Assembly (NCBI GenBank): GCA_963930655.1
Contig: OZ005621.1
Location: forward strand, 19,269,001 to 19,333,000
Origin: Myrica gale
Taxonomy: Eukaryota > Streptophyta > Magnoliopsida > Fagales > Myricaceae
Length of the DNA stretch: 64,000 nt
Direction: 5' to 3'
This document shows, piece after piece, positions 54,699 to 64,000 of the stretch; position 1 is the stretch's first letter; each line of letters opens with the position of its first letter. The translations under genes were made by a program, and so were the position numbers. The notes below the pieces were generated by a model that was given only the letters and a program-made list of their open reading frames with translations, was not told the origin of the DNA and did not search any database.

Positions 54699-57093
54699 TC
54701 ACAATCCAACTCGGTGACAGCGATCTCGAACCTCGTACACATCTTTCCATGACTTTGAACCAACAGGGGCGTAGAATAGAGCATGATCTCCTCCCCATCT
54801 TTCCCTGAATAGGTTAGACCAGAGATTGTTGTCCGAGGCCAATGCTTTCCACTTCCTGCAAACTTTAAACAATAGCAAATTCCCATGTTCAAGCATATTA
54901 GAAACATAACCTTAAGTTGTGATTCCAGTAAAAGAGCAGCAGCAAAATCTCAACTTTAAATATCTTAAAGCCGCAAGTTCAAAGGAAAATATAAGCTAAT
55001 TTTTTTCCTTTTTGAAAGGGTTATAGACTATGTAATCTTATGCCAAGCCAAATCAATGTCCTGCAGAGCAAAAGCTAGGAACTTGCTGCAACTACTATAT
55101 TCGGTTTCGTATCCTCATCTCGAATACTAAGCAGTTACAAAACAAAATTATCTTTGTCCAAAGAAAAATGTCCCTAATGTATAACATATTGAAATCGCAG
55201 TTATGTGATCTTCATCAAACAATATCCAGGCACTGGCTACTGCCCTTAATGTACCATAGAGTTGATAAAGGACCCTTTTTTCACTTTCTTTGGTTTGCTC
55301 TTTAAGGCACCGAAAACCTGAAACTGTAAGTAGCAGCCAGATTCCTCAATCTAGACTCTGGATTCACAATCAGGTTTTTACTATTTCTGTAACAATTCGG
55401 TAATCAGCCCCAGGCATCATTTTAGAACTACAAAATGCCAAGCGGCCATGAAACTGATTCAATCAACACTTGTAATATAAAGTGTTAGGAATATTTTAGT
55501 TGGCTTTACTTCGTATCTAATTGTGTTGTACTTCCTGAGATATTGAGGTTAATGAAGCTTCTGTGAAGAGCTGAAGACTGTAGTACAAAAATAGGGTATT
55601 TCTTCAGAAATTCAAGTTAGCTTGGAGTCAGATGCAAGTCAGACAGAAACGCTAATTAAAGAAACGACTGAAACAGAAATTGGTTAGTCCGTTTCTAACT
55701 AAATGAGTGACATCATGGTTGACCCAAGAAGCCCAGAACCTTCTACTCCTAACTGAAAAACACCCGTAGCATATAACCCCATTTCCTTTGAAGTTTCGAT
55801 ACTTAGAAAATTAGAGATATTGTGCCTTCAACCTGAAACTTTCTCTAGAATCTTGTTGCCCTGTTTTCTAAGTCTTTGATCGTGTGAGAACTGAGAATGG
55901 AGCCTTGAAAAGTAAAACCCCTATTTTAGTACTCTCAGTTCGAGTTGATTGATCACCATCGTTATTTCCTCAAGAAGAAATTCGAGATTTTCGATGGTTG
56001 CTGAAATCTTGAAGGTTCAAGAGCCCTGTTCGAAGAGTTGTTGTTGTGAGTTCACAATGAGAAACGACAAGGTATGGACATCGTGGTAAGATTTTTAGTT
56101 TTTCGAATGGACGAGAGGTTCTCGATCCCTGCTATGGTGTAGATCCGAACGGTGTGTTTCGGGTAAGAAAACAAGTGTGTTAGACTAGGATTATGGTTAT
56201 TCTTGAGTCTTTGGATCACCTTGTATTTCGAGTTTGAAAAACTAATGAAATCGTTACCCGGTCTAAGGACTCGGAGAGTTTTTATCTCTTGGAATTTGTT
56301 TTCAAGAGATTTTCTCTTCGTAACCAATCTTGGTCTCTTTGTGGTGATTTATATTTTTTATATTGTTCTTGATCAATTGTTGATTAGTTGTGAATCACAA
56401 GCTGAATGTTCAGGTGTTGTTCTTGACTTTGAATTGAGAATCTTGGATACAGATTCAAAATAAATTGATCTAACGTTTGCTTGGTTATTTACTTCGATTG
56501 AATATGTTTGTATTGAAGTAATTCTTTGTACTGAATTTTCTGATCTGATTTGGTGTAGTTTGTGCAGAAAAAGAATTGTACATTTTGAATAGTTTTAAAG
56601 TTTAAATTGGAGAACCTATTCACCCCCTCTAGGTTCGGTTGAGTCTTAAACAAGTCTGTTCAGAAAAGAGCACACAGAAGTTCTCAGACTCTGATCTATC
56701 CTGATCATTCAATCAAAAGGATAAGCCGATAGCATATCGCACACCTCATTGACAAGTAACATTTCGCAAAACAGAAAAGGACAATAAGATCTCAAGCTGA
56801 ATTCCGTTTGACAAAATTAACAGACAAAAACAATCTTTTGTTGTTGGGGGGGGGGGGATGCGAGCGTTACTCAAGCATCAGAACCCAGTTTAGATCTAGT
56901 TAAAAAAATTCAAAATTTTCAATACCAACAAATTAAAAAGAAAAATTGCTCGAACCATGGTTATAAATATACAAAATTAGAATTGAGATGGAAAGCTTTT
57001 TTGAAGCAACTAACCTTGTTGTGCAATTGCAAGGTTCTGGTAGTCCAAGAAACAGAAAATCTGAAGGCAAAACTCCACCGGTAAAGTCTCCAT
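54699..57093 (-). CDS. F-box protein fragment (FBP7-like), apparently truncated
   Basis: Exon 1 (57093-57015) encodes METLPVEFCLQIFCFLDYQN through AIAQQ, an F-box, which docks substrate receptors on SKP1 in SCF ubiquitin ligases. Exon 2 (54862 downward) continues VCRKWKALASDNNLWSNLF and then ERWGGDHALFYAPVGSKSWK to RCHRVGL. The phase-1 junction restores Val. The 2.15-kb intron between them holds an LTR. The TGA that ends the frame (54701-54699) overlaps a perfect donor, gatt|gtgagt, at 54703/54702. Known relatives resembling FBP7 continue well past this point, so the true gene probably splices on here; I could not find further exons before 52 kb. Alternatives are a truncated gene or an 80-residue protein. 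Confidence 0.65.
55483..56665 (+). mobile_element. Solo LTR of a Copia-type retrotransposon within the F-box intron
   Basis: The block begins tgttaggaatatttt and runs to the phrase cctattcaccccctctagg, a hallmark of the 3' part of Sirevirus-like Copia LTRs. No internal domain follows, so it is probably a solo LTR of about 1.2 kb. The right end is approximate and no clear target duplication was found; it looks old. Confidence 0.55.
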
Positions 57094-57980
57094 ATTCTTA
57101 GTTCAAGCTACACAATCTTGAGAACATTTCTTCGGCAATGTCAGATCGAGCGTGTGTTAGTCAGAGCCTCGTGATATGCTTTTCTAAGAACAGTTTATCT
57201 GTTCACTTTCCCACAGTTGAGGAGGTAGTTGTCTGGGGGAGTAAAAGAGCTCAAGAAGGAGACAAGGAAGACGAAATGAGGGTTAAGCTAAATGAGGATA
57301 GAAAGAGCGGGATTTCAGTTTTTTTGAATTTGAGGAGGGTTAAATTTTGTTTTGATCCGGTTTCTAAAACAAAAAATCGGGAAAATCGATCGGATGCACA
57401 ATACAAGTGTTGGGCTCCGCTCTACTTCAGCCAGCGGGATGCGTGCGGGATGCCACCATTTCCCATACTCATCTGTTGGACCGTACATTATTAGGCATCA
57501 TCACTAATTAATTGATGTATCTTTTTCGTTTCTTCTAAGCATAAAATATTATCTTTTTTTTTCACGCAATAAAGTTTTAATATTTACGAACAGCCTCTGC
57601 TGACGAATCTGCATCAAAATTTATGTTTTAGTGTTGTTTTTACATGACACTAGCTCAACGTTGATGGGAGGGAGCAGTGATTGACAGCGTCGTTCAAATA
57701 AAGTTGTGCTACGGCATCAGTGTCGTCTACACCTGGCATAGTGGGTCGACTTTGATTGTACTAAGAGCCAAGAGGCATCTGTAACTGTGATTTGGTCTTG
57801 GGTTAGATTTTTTCACAAGAATAAAAATCAGTGATTTAACTAGGAATTTAAACGATAAGCCGTCCAGCCTTCTAGATGTTTGTACGTGACGTGAAGATCT
57901 CATAATAAGTATAAAGTGCATCAGTTCTGTTTGAAATTAATGCCTAGAAGTTTGTATGTGACGTTAAGATGTCACGATAC
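57094..57980. other. Upstream region of the F-box fragment, no other gene seen
   Basis: Likely promoter and leader of the F-box unit. The plus-strand frame at 57138-57494 runs antisense to that leader and has no family resemblance. Confidence 0.35.
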
Positions 57981-58519
57981 GAGGAATTGATAATTTAGTC
58001 ATTAATTCTATACTACAGTGATAATTTAGTCATTAAATTTTATTTTTTGATAATATGGTAACTGAGAATATACAGTTGTAACGATCTGTATAGTGTTTTG
58101 CAAACACTAAAAATTTAACAAAATTTTACCAAATTTTTAACTCATTCTCTCTCCTTACTTTTTCTCTAATTTTTTATTAACTTTTTTCACTTTTTCACTT
58201 ACTTTTTCATTCTCTCTCCTTACTTTTTCTCTAACTTTTTCACTTTTTTCATTCTCTCTCTTCACCTTTTTACCAACTCCTAAAATTTTACTAAAATTTT
58301 ATTAAAATTTTAACATCACAAACACTATGCTGGTCTTTTCGTCAAATCTCCGTTAAATTTTTAGCCGGAATAGCGGTCGACCGGTTTGTTTACTGTTGTA
58401 GCAAATGTAACTTGTAGGTCACAATTATGTATTCTCAGTGACCATATAGTCAAAAAATAAAACTTAATGACTAAATTGTCAGCGTGCTACAAACCTAGTG
58501 ACTAAATTTTCAATTTTTC
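57981..58519. mobile_element. Mutator-like MITE with long terminal inverted repeats, interrupted by a second MITE
   Basis: The left arm (57981 to about 58075) and right arm (about 58428-58519, reverse) align over some 90 bases. They share aatttagtcattaa, taaattttattttttga and gagaatac in the same order. Long TIRs without coding sequence are typical of Mutator-derived MITEs. The interior is interrupted at 58091-58327 by another element. The terminal target duplication is not evident. Confidence 0.65.
58091..58327. repeat. AT/CT-rich MITE nested in the Mutator-like MITE
   Basis: The ends tagtgttttgca and (reverse) tagtgtttgtga are inverted repeats. The interior repeats cattctctctccttactttttctc about twice and has aaaattttac runs at both ends. 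TA flanks the body on each side, which would fit a TA target. A related patch lies near 9025-9215. Confidence 0.6.
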
Positions 58520-59377
58520 TAAATATAAAGTGCATCAGTTCTGTTCTAAACTAGTGCACAGACAACGTTGATGTAGTCATGTAATTTGCATCTAAAAATT
58601 TCAGAATTAAAATAAAAAAAGAAAGAAAGAAAATGGGTGTGGGATCTATATTTGGTGTGAAAATTGAAAAAAAGTTAATTAGTTTTGGGAAAGAAATTCA
58701 CGTAATTTGCATCTAAAAATTCTAAAAATTTCTTCTTCTTTTCAAACATGCCCTTGTTTTGTCTCTCTCTCAATAGTTAGTTTCCAGTGACTGATGTAGT
58801 CGCAGTACAACTTCCTCCAAAATCATCCTCCCACTATAAATAATCATTCTGGTTTGTCTGCTTATATGACTTTTTGGAGACGTCAAATCGTACACTCGTG
58901 CTTTCTTAGCTATTTTTTTTAGGTAGGGTTGAATTACCATCTTATAGCATATAAAGAATGACCTACCTACTGCATCATCGTAAAGCATATAAAGATTAAA
59001 GAACCCCCGTCGTCAACAGTATGGAATTCAATAATTGTTGCTAAACGTCACGGGCCATGTTGAATCTTACAAACTAAACAGCCTCAAGTGCCTTGTAGAT
59101 CCCGTCAAATAAAATGATTAAATACACAATAAGGACAACATCTGCATGTAAAAAACATATTAATTAGAGGGCAATCACAGGTGTCCCTATTACATGATTA
59201 TGCAATATTAATATGATACTAACACATATGTAATGTTATAGGTTACATATTACTTCGTTCTTTATATAGACAATAAATCAGAGAAGATCTCATTCGAATG
59301 GTCAGTTTATATAAATCTAAATTTCGTCGGGATGACCCGGTCTTAATGTATAGATGGACAGATGAGATTCAAAGGGA

Positions 59378-59717
59378 ATATTCATTTCTAAAAAATTTAA
59401 AAAAATTTAAAATTTTGATAGAATTGTGAATATTTATATAGATTGGAATTATATAAGTTTTTGTGTAAAAGTTGGTAAAAAGTTAAAAAGATATTTAATG
59501 TTTGGTAGAGTTTGTAAAAAATCGTAGATATAGATGATTTGATGTAATTGTTTAATAAAAAAATATTGGAGTTAGGTAACAAAAGTCTAGAGTGAAAAAA
59601 TTTGTTATAATTTTTTTTGAAAAATGTATTGGAGTTTGTGTGAAAAATTGTTAGAAATTGTCTAAAATGCATTGATACTTGTATATAAATTTTTGAGATT
59701 TTGGATGCTCATTTTAT
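59378..59717 (-). repeat. AT-rich MITE-like element, 59812 family
   Basis: Reverse complement of the general layout of 59812-60108: a tgaatatttatatag region, gatgatttgatgtaat, gtttaataaaaaaatattgg, and an end gattttggatgctcatttt. The neighbour 59812-60108 is the opposite orientation, so the two form a loose inverted pair about 95 bases apart. Confidence 0.5.
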
Positions 59718-59811
59718 AAATTTTACATAATATATTTATATAAACGAAAATGCCCTAATACCATCAAATTTTATTGCATGTATTTCCTGGTTTCAATTAA
59801 CCAGGGATATG

Positions 59812-60108
59812 TTCATTTTCATAGTTTTTTCAGGATTCTGAGTATATTCACACTACTACCACCGAACATATTCAGAATTCAAACACAAACACCAATACAT
59901 TTTACACAATCTCTAACAACTTTTTAATTTTTTATTCAACATAAATTTTTTCTCTATACTTTTTCACATAACTCCAATACTTTTTTATTAAAAAATTACA
60001 TCAAATCATTTCTCTCTTCACTTTACATAAACACCAATAAAATACTATTCAACATAAATATTCACAACTTTTCTAAAATCTTAGATTTTCACTCAAAATG
60101 AACGTAAC
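59812..60108 (+). repeat. AT-rich MITE-like element, best copy of its family in the window
   Basis: The start tgttcattttcatag and, in reverse, the end cgttcattttgag form short inverted termini. It matches 8457-8768 over its length and 1-142 over its left half. No coding content. Confidence 0.55.
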
Positions 60109-60490
60109 CCAGGAGAGTCGAACCGCGAAATATTAATATAGTGGGTTGTTGTATTCTGCTTCATATTTTCATTGGAATCTGTTATTCATATATTTTAATG
60201 CCGAGTCCTTATCTAGTGCACAGACAACGTCAAGAAATTTTGGTCCTTACACGAAAAAATAAAAATAATGAGCTGAAAGGAACTTCTTATGTTTAGTCCA
60301 TTTGTCCTTTATGCAGAATGATGATCCTTACTCCTCAGAGGCAGATTATCTTGCTCGGAAAAACTTGCGAACCAAATAAATACTTCTCTTTTACAAGAGA
60401 GCCTTTGGTGGTGTTCAACTGATTCTTTGCTTACAGGTTTATAAACACGTGATTCAGGCGGGTTCCACAGATTTTGGTCCTGATCCATTT

Positions 60491-61056
60491 TGTTGAAAAT
60501 GTAGTCTTACATTGCTAAAGTAATATTTAATGGCTTATAAATAAGCCCCTATATAACCTTTTGAATTATAAGTGAGAATACAAAACAGCCCATTAGGCCT
60601 TCCTACAGTGGATGTAGGTCCTATGGACCGAACCACTTAAATCTTGTCTCACTTATCTAAAGTTTAAATTTTTATTTCTTACATGGTATCGGAGCAAAGT
60701 TTTCGGCATTAATCCGGTTACTTTCTGGCACCTCCTGGCTTCAGACCGGCAGAGCCCGGCAACCATCGGCAGAACTCGGCAACCATCGATAGAGACCGAC
60801 GACCCTCCGGCAGAGCCCAAAATTTTATTTTTCCTGTTTTTGTAAATCCAAACTCAAGGTGCTGCGGGAGAGTGTTGAAAATGTAGTGTGAGCAATTGAA
60901 ACTAATGACTTATAAATAAGCCACTATGTAACCTTTTGAATCATAAGTGAATACAAATCAGCTCATTGGGCCTTCCTACAGTGGATGTAGGTCCTATGGA
61001 CCGAACCACTTAAATCTTGTCTCACTTATCTAAAGTTTAAATTTTTATTTCTTACA
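60491..61056 (+). mobile_element. Complete TRIM (miniature LTR retrotransposon) with perfect target duplication
   Basis: The LTRs are 60491-60683 (193 bp) and 60873-61056 (184 bp), both TGTTGAAAATGTAG to TTCTTACA. The initiator-Met primer site tggtatcggagc is at 60684-60695, directly after the first LTR. A polypurine-rich gctgcgggagag lies at 60861-60872, just before the second. The 5-bp target duplication CATTT is on both sides (60486-60490, 61057-61061). The internal domain is only about 190 bp and non-coding, as in TRIMs. It looks whole for its type. The LTR halves nearest the tail are almost identical, so it is relatively young. Confidence 0.9.
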
Positions 61057-61061
61057 CATTT

Positions 61062-63414
61062 CATAATTAATTCTCTCTTTCATTCATGATATTGTATATT
61101 TCGCCTCTATTCTAATTTTTCACATCGGATTCTTAATGTAGACTTTATAGATCAATAATCTTAACGTACGGATAGCATGACAGATTCAGGACACTTTTTC
61201 AAATTATCACTACAATATTAGTCATTTTCTCCCCTCAAAGAGAACTTCGAATCACCTTTTGCTTCCCTTTATTTTAAGTCTATTCTCAAGTCAAATTTGG
61301 CACCTCAAAGAATTCGAAGTACTCAATGCTAACCCCCCAACCGACAATTAAAAAGAAGACGAAGCTAATCCACAGATTATACGATATGCATAGAGAAAAA
61401 TGGCACCCATGGTCTAGAAAGGAAGGAAAAGCAAAGATGCCTGAAAGAAATGAAAAGAGAAAACGAATATGTTCTATTATCTTTTTGGTAACTTTGTGGA
61501 ATTCCAGGATTCGCATGGCTTTTAGACACCCGCTGGCCGCTGTCACCATCATTCATTTCCAATATTAAGCTTTTAGTACATCCGTTGCTTAAACTTTTGG
61601 AAACTCGATTGAGGTCGTCATGCACACTGATGCACGGATTTCAGCTGGAAGAACCAGCAGTCTATACTCTATACAACTTAAACATCGTGCAATATTAGTC
61701 ATCTAATGAATATTTACCTAACTCTACTTATATGGCATAGATAGCTTTGTTCCGGGACACATTTGAAGCGTCCCAAATAAAATTTATGGGCTTTCGGGAC
61801 GATTTAGGTCCGTCCCAAAATGTTATTTTGAAGCACATAAAATCATGATTGTTCGAATCAATTCGAACGGTATCTAGCTGTTATCAAGTCACCTTTGCAA
61901 CCTTTCAACTACAAATGATGCAATAAACCTGTTCAAACCAGTTGGAACACGCATCCTCTACATACAATAGTTAAAGCATGTTCGAATAGCCATAATAAGG
62001 TTCTACCTCTTCCTTAAGTTTTTCGGATAAATAGTACTAGATTCACAATTATTAGTGGTTAATTATGAACATTAATTAAGCAATCACTGGTCCTTAATCT
62101 AGCTTAAATGTTCATTTTGTTTCCAATCATTCTCAAAGGAAGTACATGCAACCATCCTATAATGCTCTAGATCATACAATATACAAAGCAATACTTAATC
62201 ATGCTCCGTGCATATCCCTAATTAACATGGTTGCATTCTTCCCTTGAAAGTATGGATTAGGATGATCTATATGGAATATTATAAAGGAATATATAAAGCA
62301 GATGAAAACGCAGACTAAAATCCAGAAATTAGCCCAGGTAGATACAAAAGTGGTCCCATGGGAAGAAGAAAAATGGAACAGCAAAAGTCAGTACCAAGAA
62401 AAATAGAGTTGTCTTGTATATAAGTTTTGTTTTATCTAGAAAAAAAAAAGTATATAAGCTTTGTTTGTGCATGATGGGTGGTAGGGGCTCGAGGTGTACT
62501 CGTGATCAGCAGCGACCTTAATTTTTTTGCTGTCACAGTCCGAGCTGTGGCACCACCTGTTATTGCGGGACCCCATCACTGTCTCTTCTTCTTCTGTCTC
62601 TCTAAAGAGTTGGTGATAAGATCCTCCCATTTTTGTTCGAATTCGTTTTCACACAAATGACTCGTTGGGCTGCTTCAACCGACGGAAACATCTCGCTTCT
62701 CTTCGTCATTTATAGCTCTTTGTCATCTATCTGCATGCGCACCATCAATCGCTTCCAGGTTCCAATCATAGAGTTAGTACTCAACTGAAAATGTCTTCCA
62801 TCTCCAATCCTTTCTAGCAATTACGAGTAGCCAACCAATAATGCAAGCTTGATGACATCGCGTTCCATAATTACGTACGTAAAAACATTATTATTGAGGA
62901 ACAGGATATAAAGCATTGTTATTGAGGAACTCTTTCAACTGTCTGTTATATATATCAAACTATCCGAAATTACAATAACGTAATATATCGAGAGAATTAA
63001 ATGGACATCCTTGTCAGTCTTCTGAGTCATGTCACGGTATGGATCACAATTCACAGCCAAAGGATCTGTACAAATATTGCCATCTCAGTTTGGTACAAAC
63101 GTACAAAATGGGTTGCCCCCAATAACTCATTGGGGGTCAATAGTGTGGTGCTAGACCGTCCTGAGCATAACGTACCAACTGCATGCCATGATCACACACA
63201 CAATATATATATATATACACACACAATATGCATGAGGAACATGCGTCTTTCGACTCAGACTTGGCCAATATTGCATCCATAAGTCTTTTCCTGACCAATA
63301 ATATTCGGGTACAAAAAAAACAAAGCCAACCCCACCAGAAAAGTAGGTTAGGTATATAAAAACCCTGCTCCATATAGCATATTAAGCTGTTAATTAGCTA
63401 GCTAGGTCCGTCAT
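61062..63414. other. Intergenic; short TA/CA microsatellite, no gene seen
   Basis: No reading frame of credible composition was recognised. At 61760-61830 two short cgggacg/cgtccc inverted phrases recall CACTA subterminal repeats but lack ends. A mixed (TA)(CA) microsatellite is at about 63195-63227. Confidence 0.35.
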
Positions 63415-64000
63415 TGTTAGTGTTTTGATGTTGACGTAATTTCGAGTCAAATTTTAAATTCAAATTGAGTTGTATTTTAAGTTTGCTCAAAGTGTTCAAG
63501 AGATTAAGAAGTCTTTCAAAGTTTGAAGGGATAAGACATTATAAAGATGAAGAGCTAACAACAAGGAGCTGGTGATGCAAAGTCTCTGAAACTTTTTCAA
63601 AATTTGGATTTTGAAATATTTAATTCATTTTAGAATTCTTTTTGAAATAAAACTCAACCAACTCTATAAATACATAGAGAGATCAACCAAGAAAATTTGA
63701 GAGATCATTCCAAGCTTTACTCAAATTCAAGTCCCCTCCCTAGATAGAGAAAATCCTTTAGATACTCTGCTCATAAACAATTCAGATTTTCTCAAGTTAT
63801 CTACATTCAATCACCAAAATTTTGGCTGCCGGAGTTCCCGGTGTTGAAGAATAAAGACATTCATGAAGAGTTTATAAAAAGAACCTCAGAGAGCTGAATG
63901 TTAACCGCAGGAAGAGGGTCTAGGTTGGATTACTTAGATTATTACATCGGGATAGTCAAAGTCAAGCAACTGGAGGTTGCCCGTGTCTGAATCACCGTTG
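63415..64000 (+). mobile_element. Copia-type LTR, continues beyond the window
   Basis: It begins TGTTAGTGTTTTGATGTTG at 63415 and carries the same block as 39885-40060 (ggctgccggagttcccggtg, gttaaccgcaggaagag, ggattacttagattatt). It reads through to the window end, so its other end and any internal region are not visible. Confidence 0.6.

Noticed and set aside
57138-57494. 118-codon plus-strand frame as a gene
   Set aside because: It runs antisense to the likely leader and promoter of the F-box unit and lacks any family motif.
61750-61830. CACTA transposon fragment
   Set aside because: Only two short cgggacg/cgtccc phrases are present; no CACTA terminus or target duplication was found.

Overview
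The window is nuclear DNA of a flowering plant, almost certainly a eudicot: spliced genes with GT-AG introns, AT-rich intergenic DNA, and many small plant transposons (LTR retrotransposon relatives, hAT elements, MITEs, a SINE, a LINE tail). Five genes are clear. From left to right they are an RLK7/HAIKU2-type LRR receptor kinase (540-3545, +), a CEPR1/XIP1-type LRR receptor kinase (10469-13600, +), an alpha-tubulin (30912-33073, +), a xylulokinase of the XK2 type (33536-38536, -) and a FAM135/ZW18-type serine esterase (41277-49309, -). I assembled each exon by exon and the splice phases close in every case. An F-box fragment (54699-57093, -) and three weaker coding scraps (51.3, 52.0 and 53.3 kb) complete the coding content.

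Layout. 0-14 kb holds the two receptor kinases, which share one phase-1 intron in the APE codon of the kinase domain. 14-30.7 kb is gene-poor and full of transposons, but includes a single-copy-looking stretch at 24.8-28 kb that resembles a non-coding transcription unit. 30.7-49.6 kb is gene-dense (tubulin, xylulokinase, esterase). 49.6-64 kb is again transposon-rich, with the F-box fragment split by a long intron that contains an LTR.

Main points of interest. (1) At 25433-25456 there is a near-perfect endogenous target mimic for miR160: ten bases pair with miRNA positions 1-10, then a three-base bulge (ATG), then pairing to positions 11-20 with one mismatch. (2) The xylulokinase gene is complete except for one in-frame TAA replacing a conserved Tyr codon at codon 209. 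(3) The RLK7-type gene has a one-base shift that cuts off a tail still readable in the next frame. (4) As I recall the Arabidopsis map, RLK7 and the FAM135-type gene are neighbours there (At1g09970/At1g09980), and so are CEPR1 and XK2 (At5g49660/At5g49650). This window would hold both pairs in one interval, as expected of an ancestral order later split by fractionation. (5) A miniature LTR element at 22669-23024 has inverted rather than direct terminal repeats and is flanked by a perfect 5-bp target duplication.

The genes do not form a pathway. The receptor kinases belong to the LRR-XI peptide-receptor group (RLK7 with PIP peptides, CEPR1 with CEP peptides). Tubulin, xylulokinase and the lipase-like protein are housekeeping or metabolic. 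Names rest on recognition of protein motifs, not on a search.
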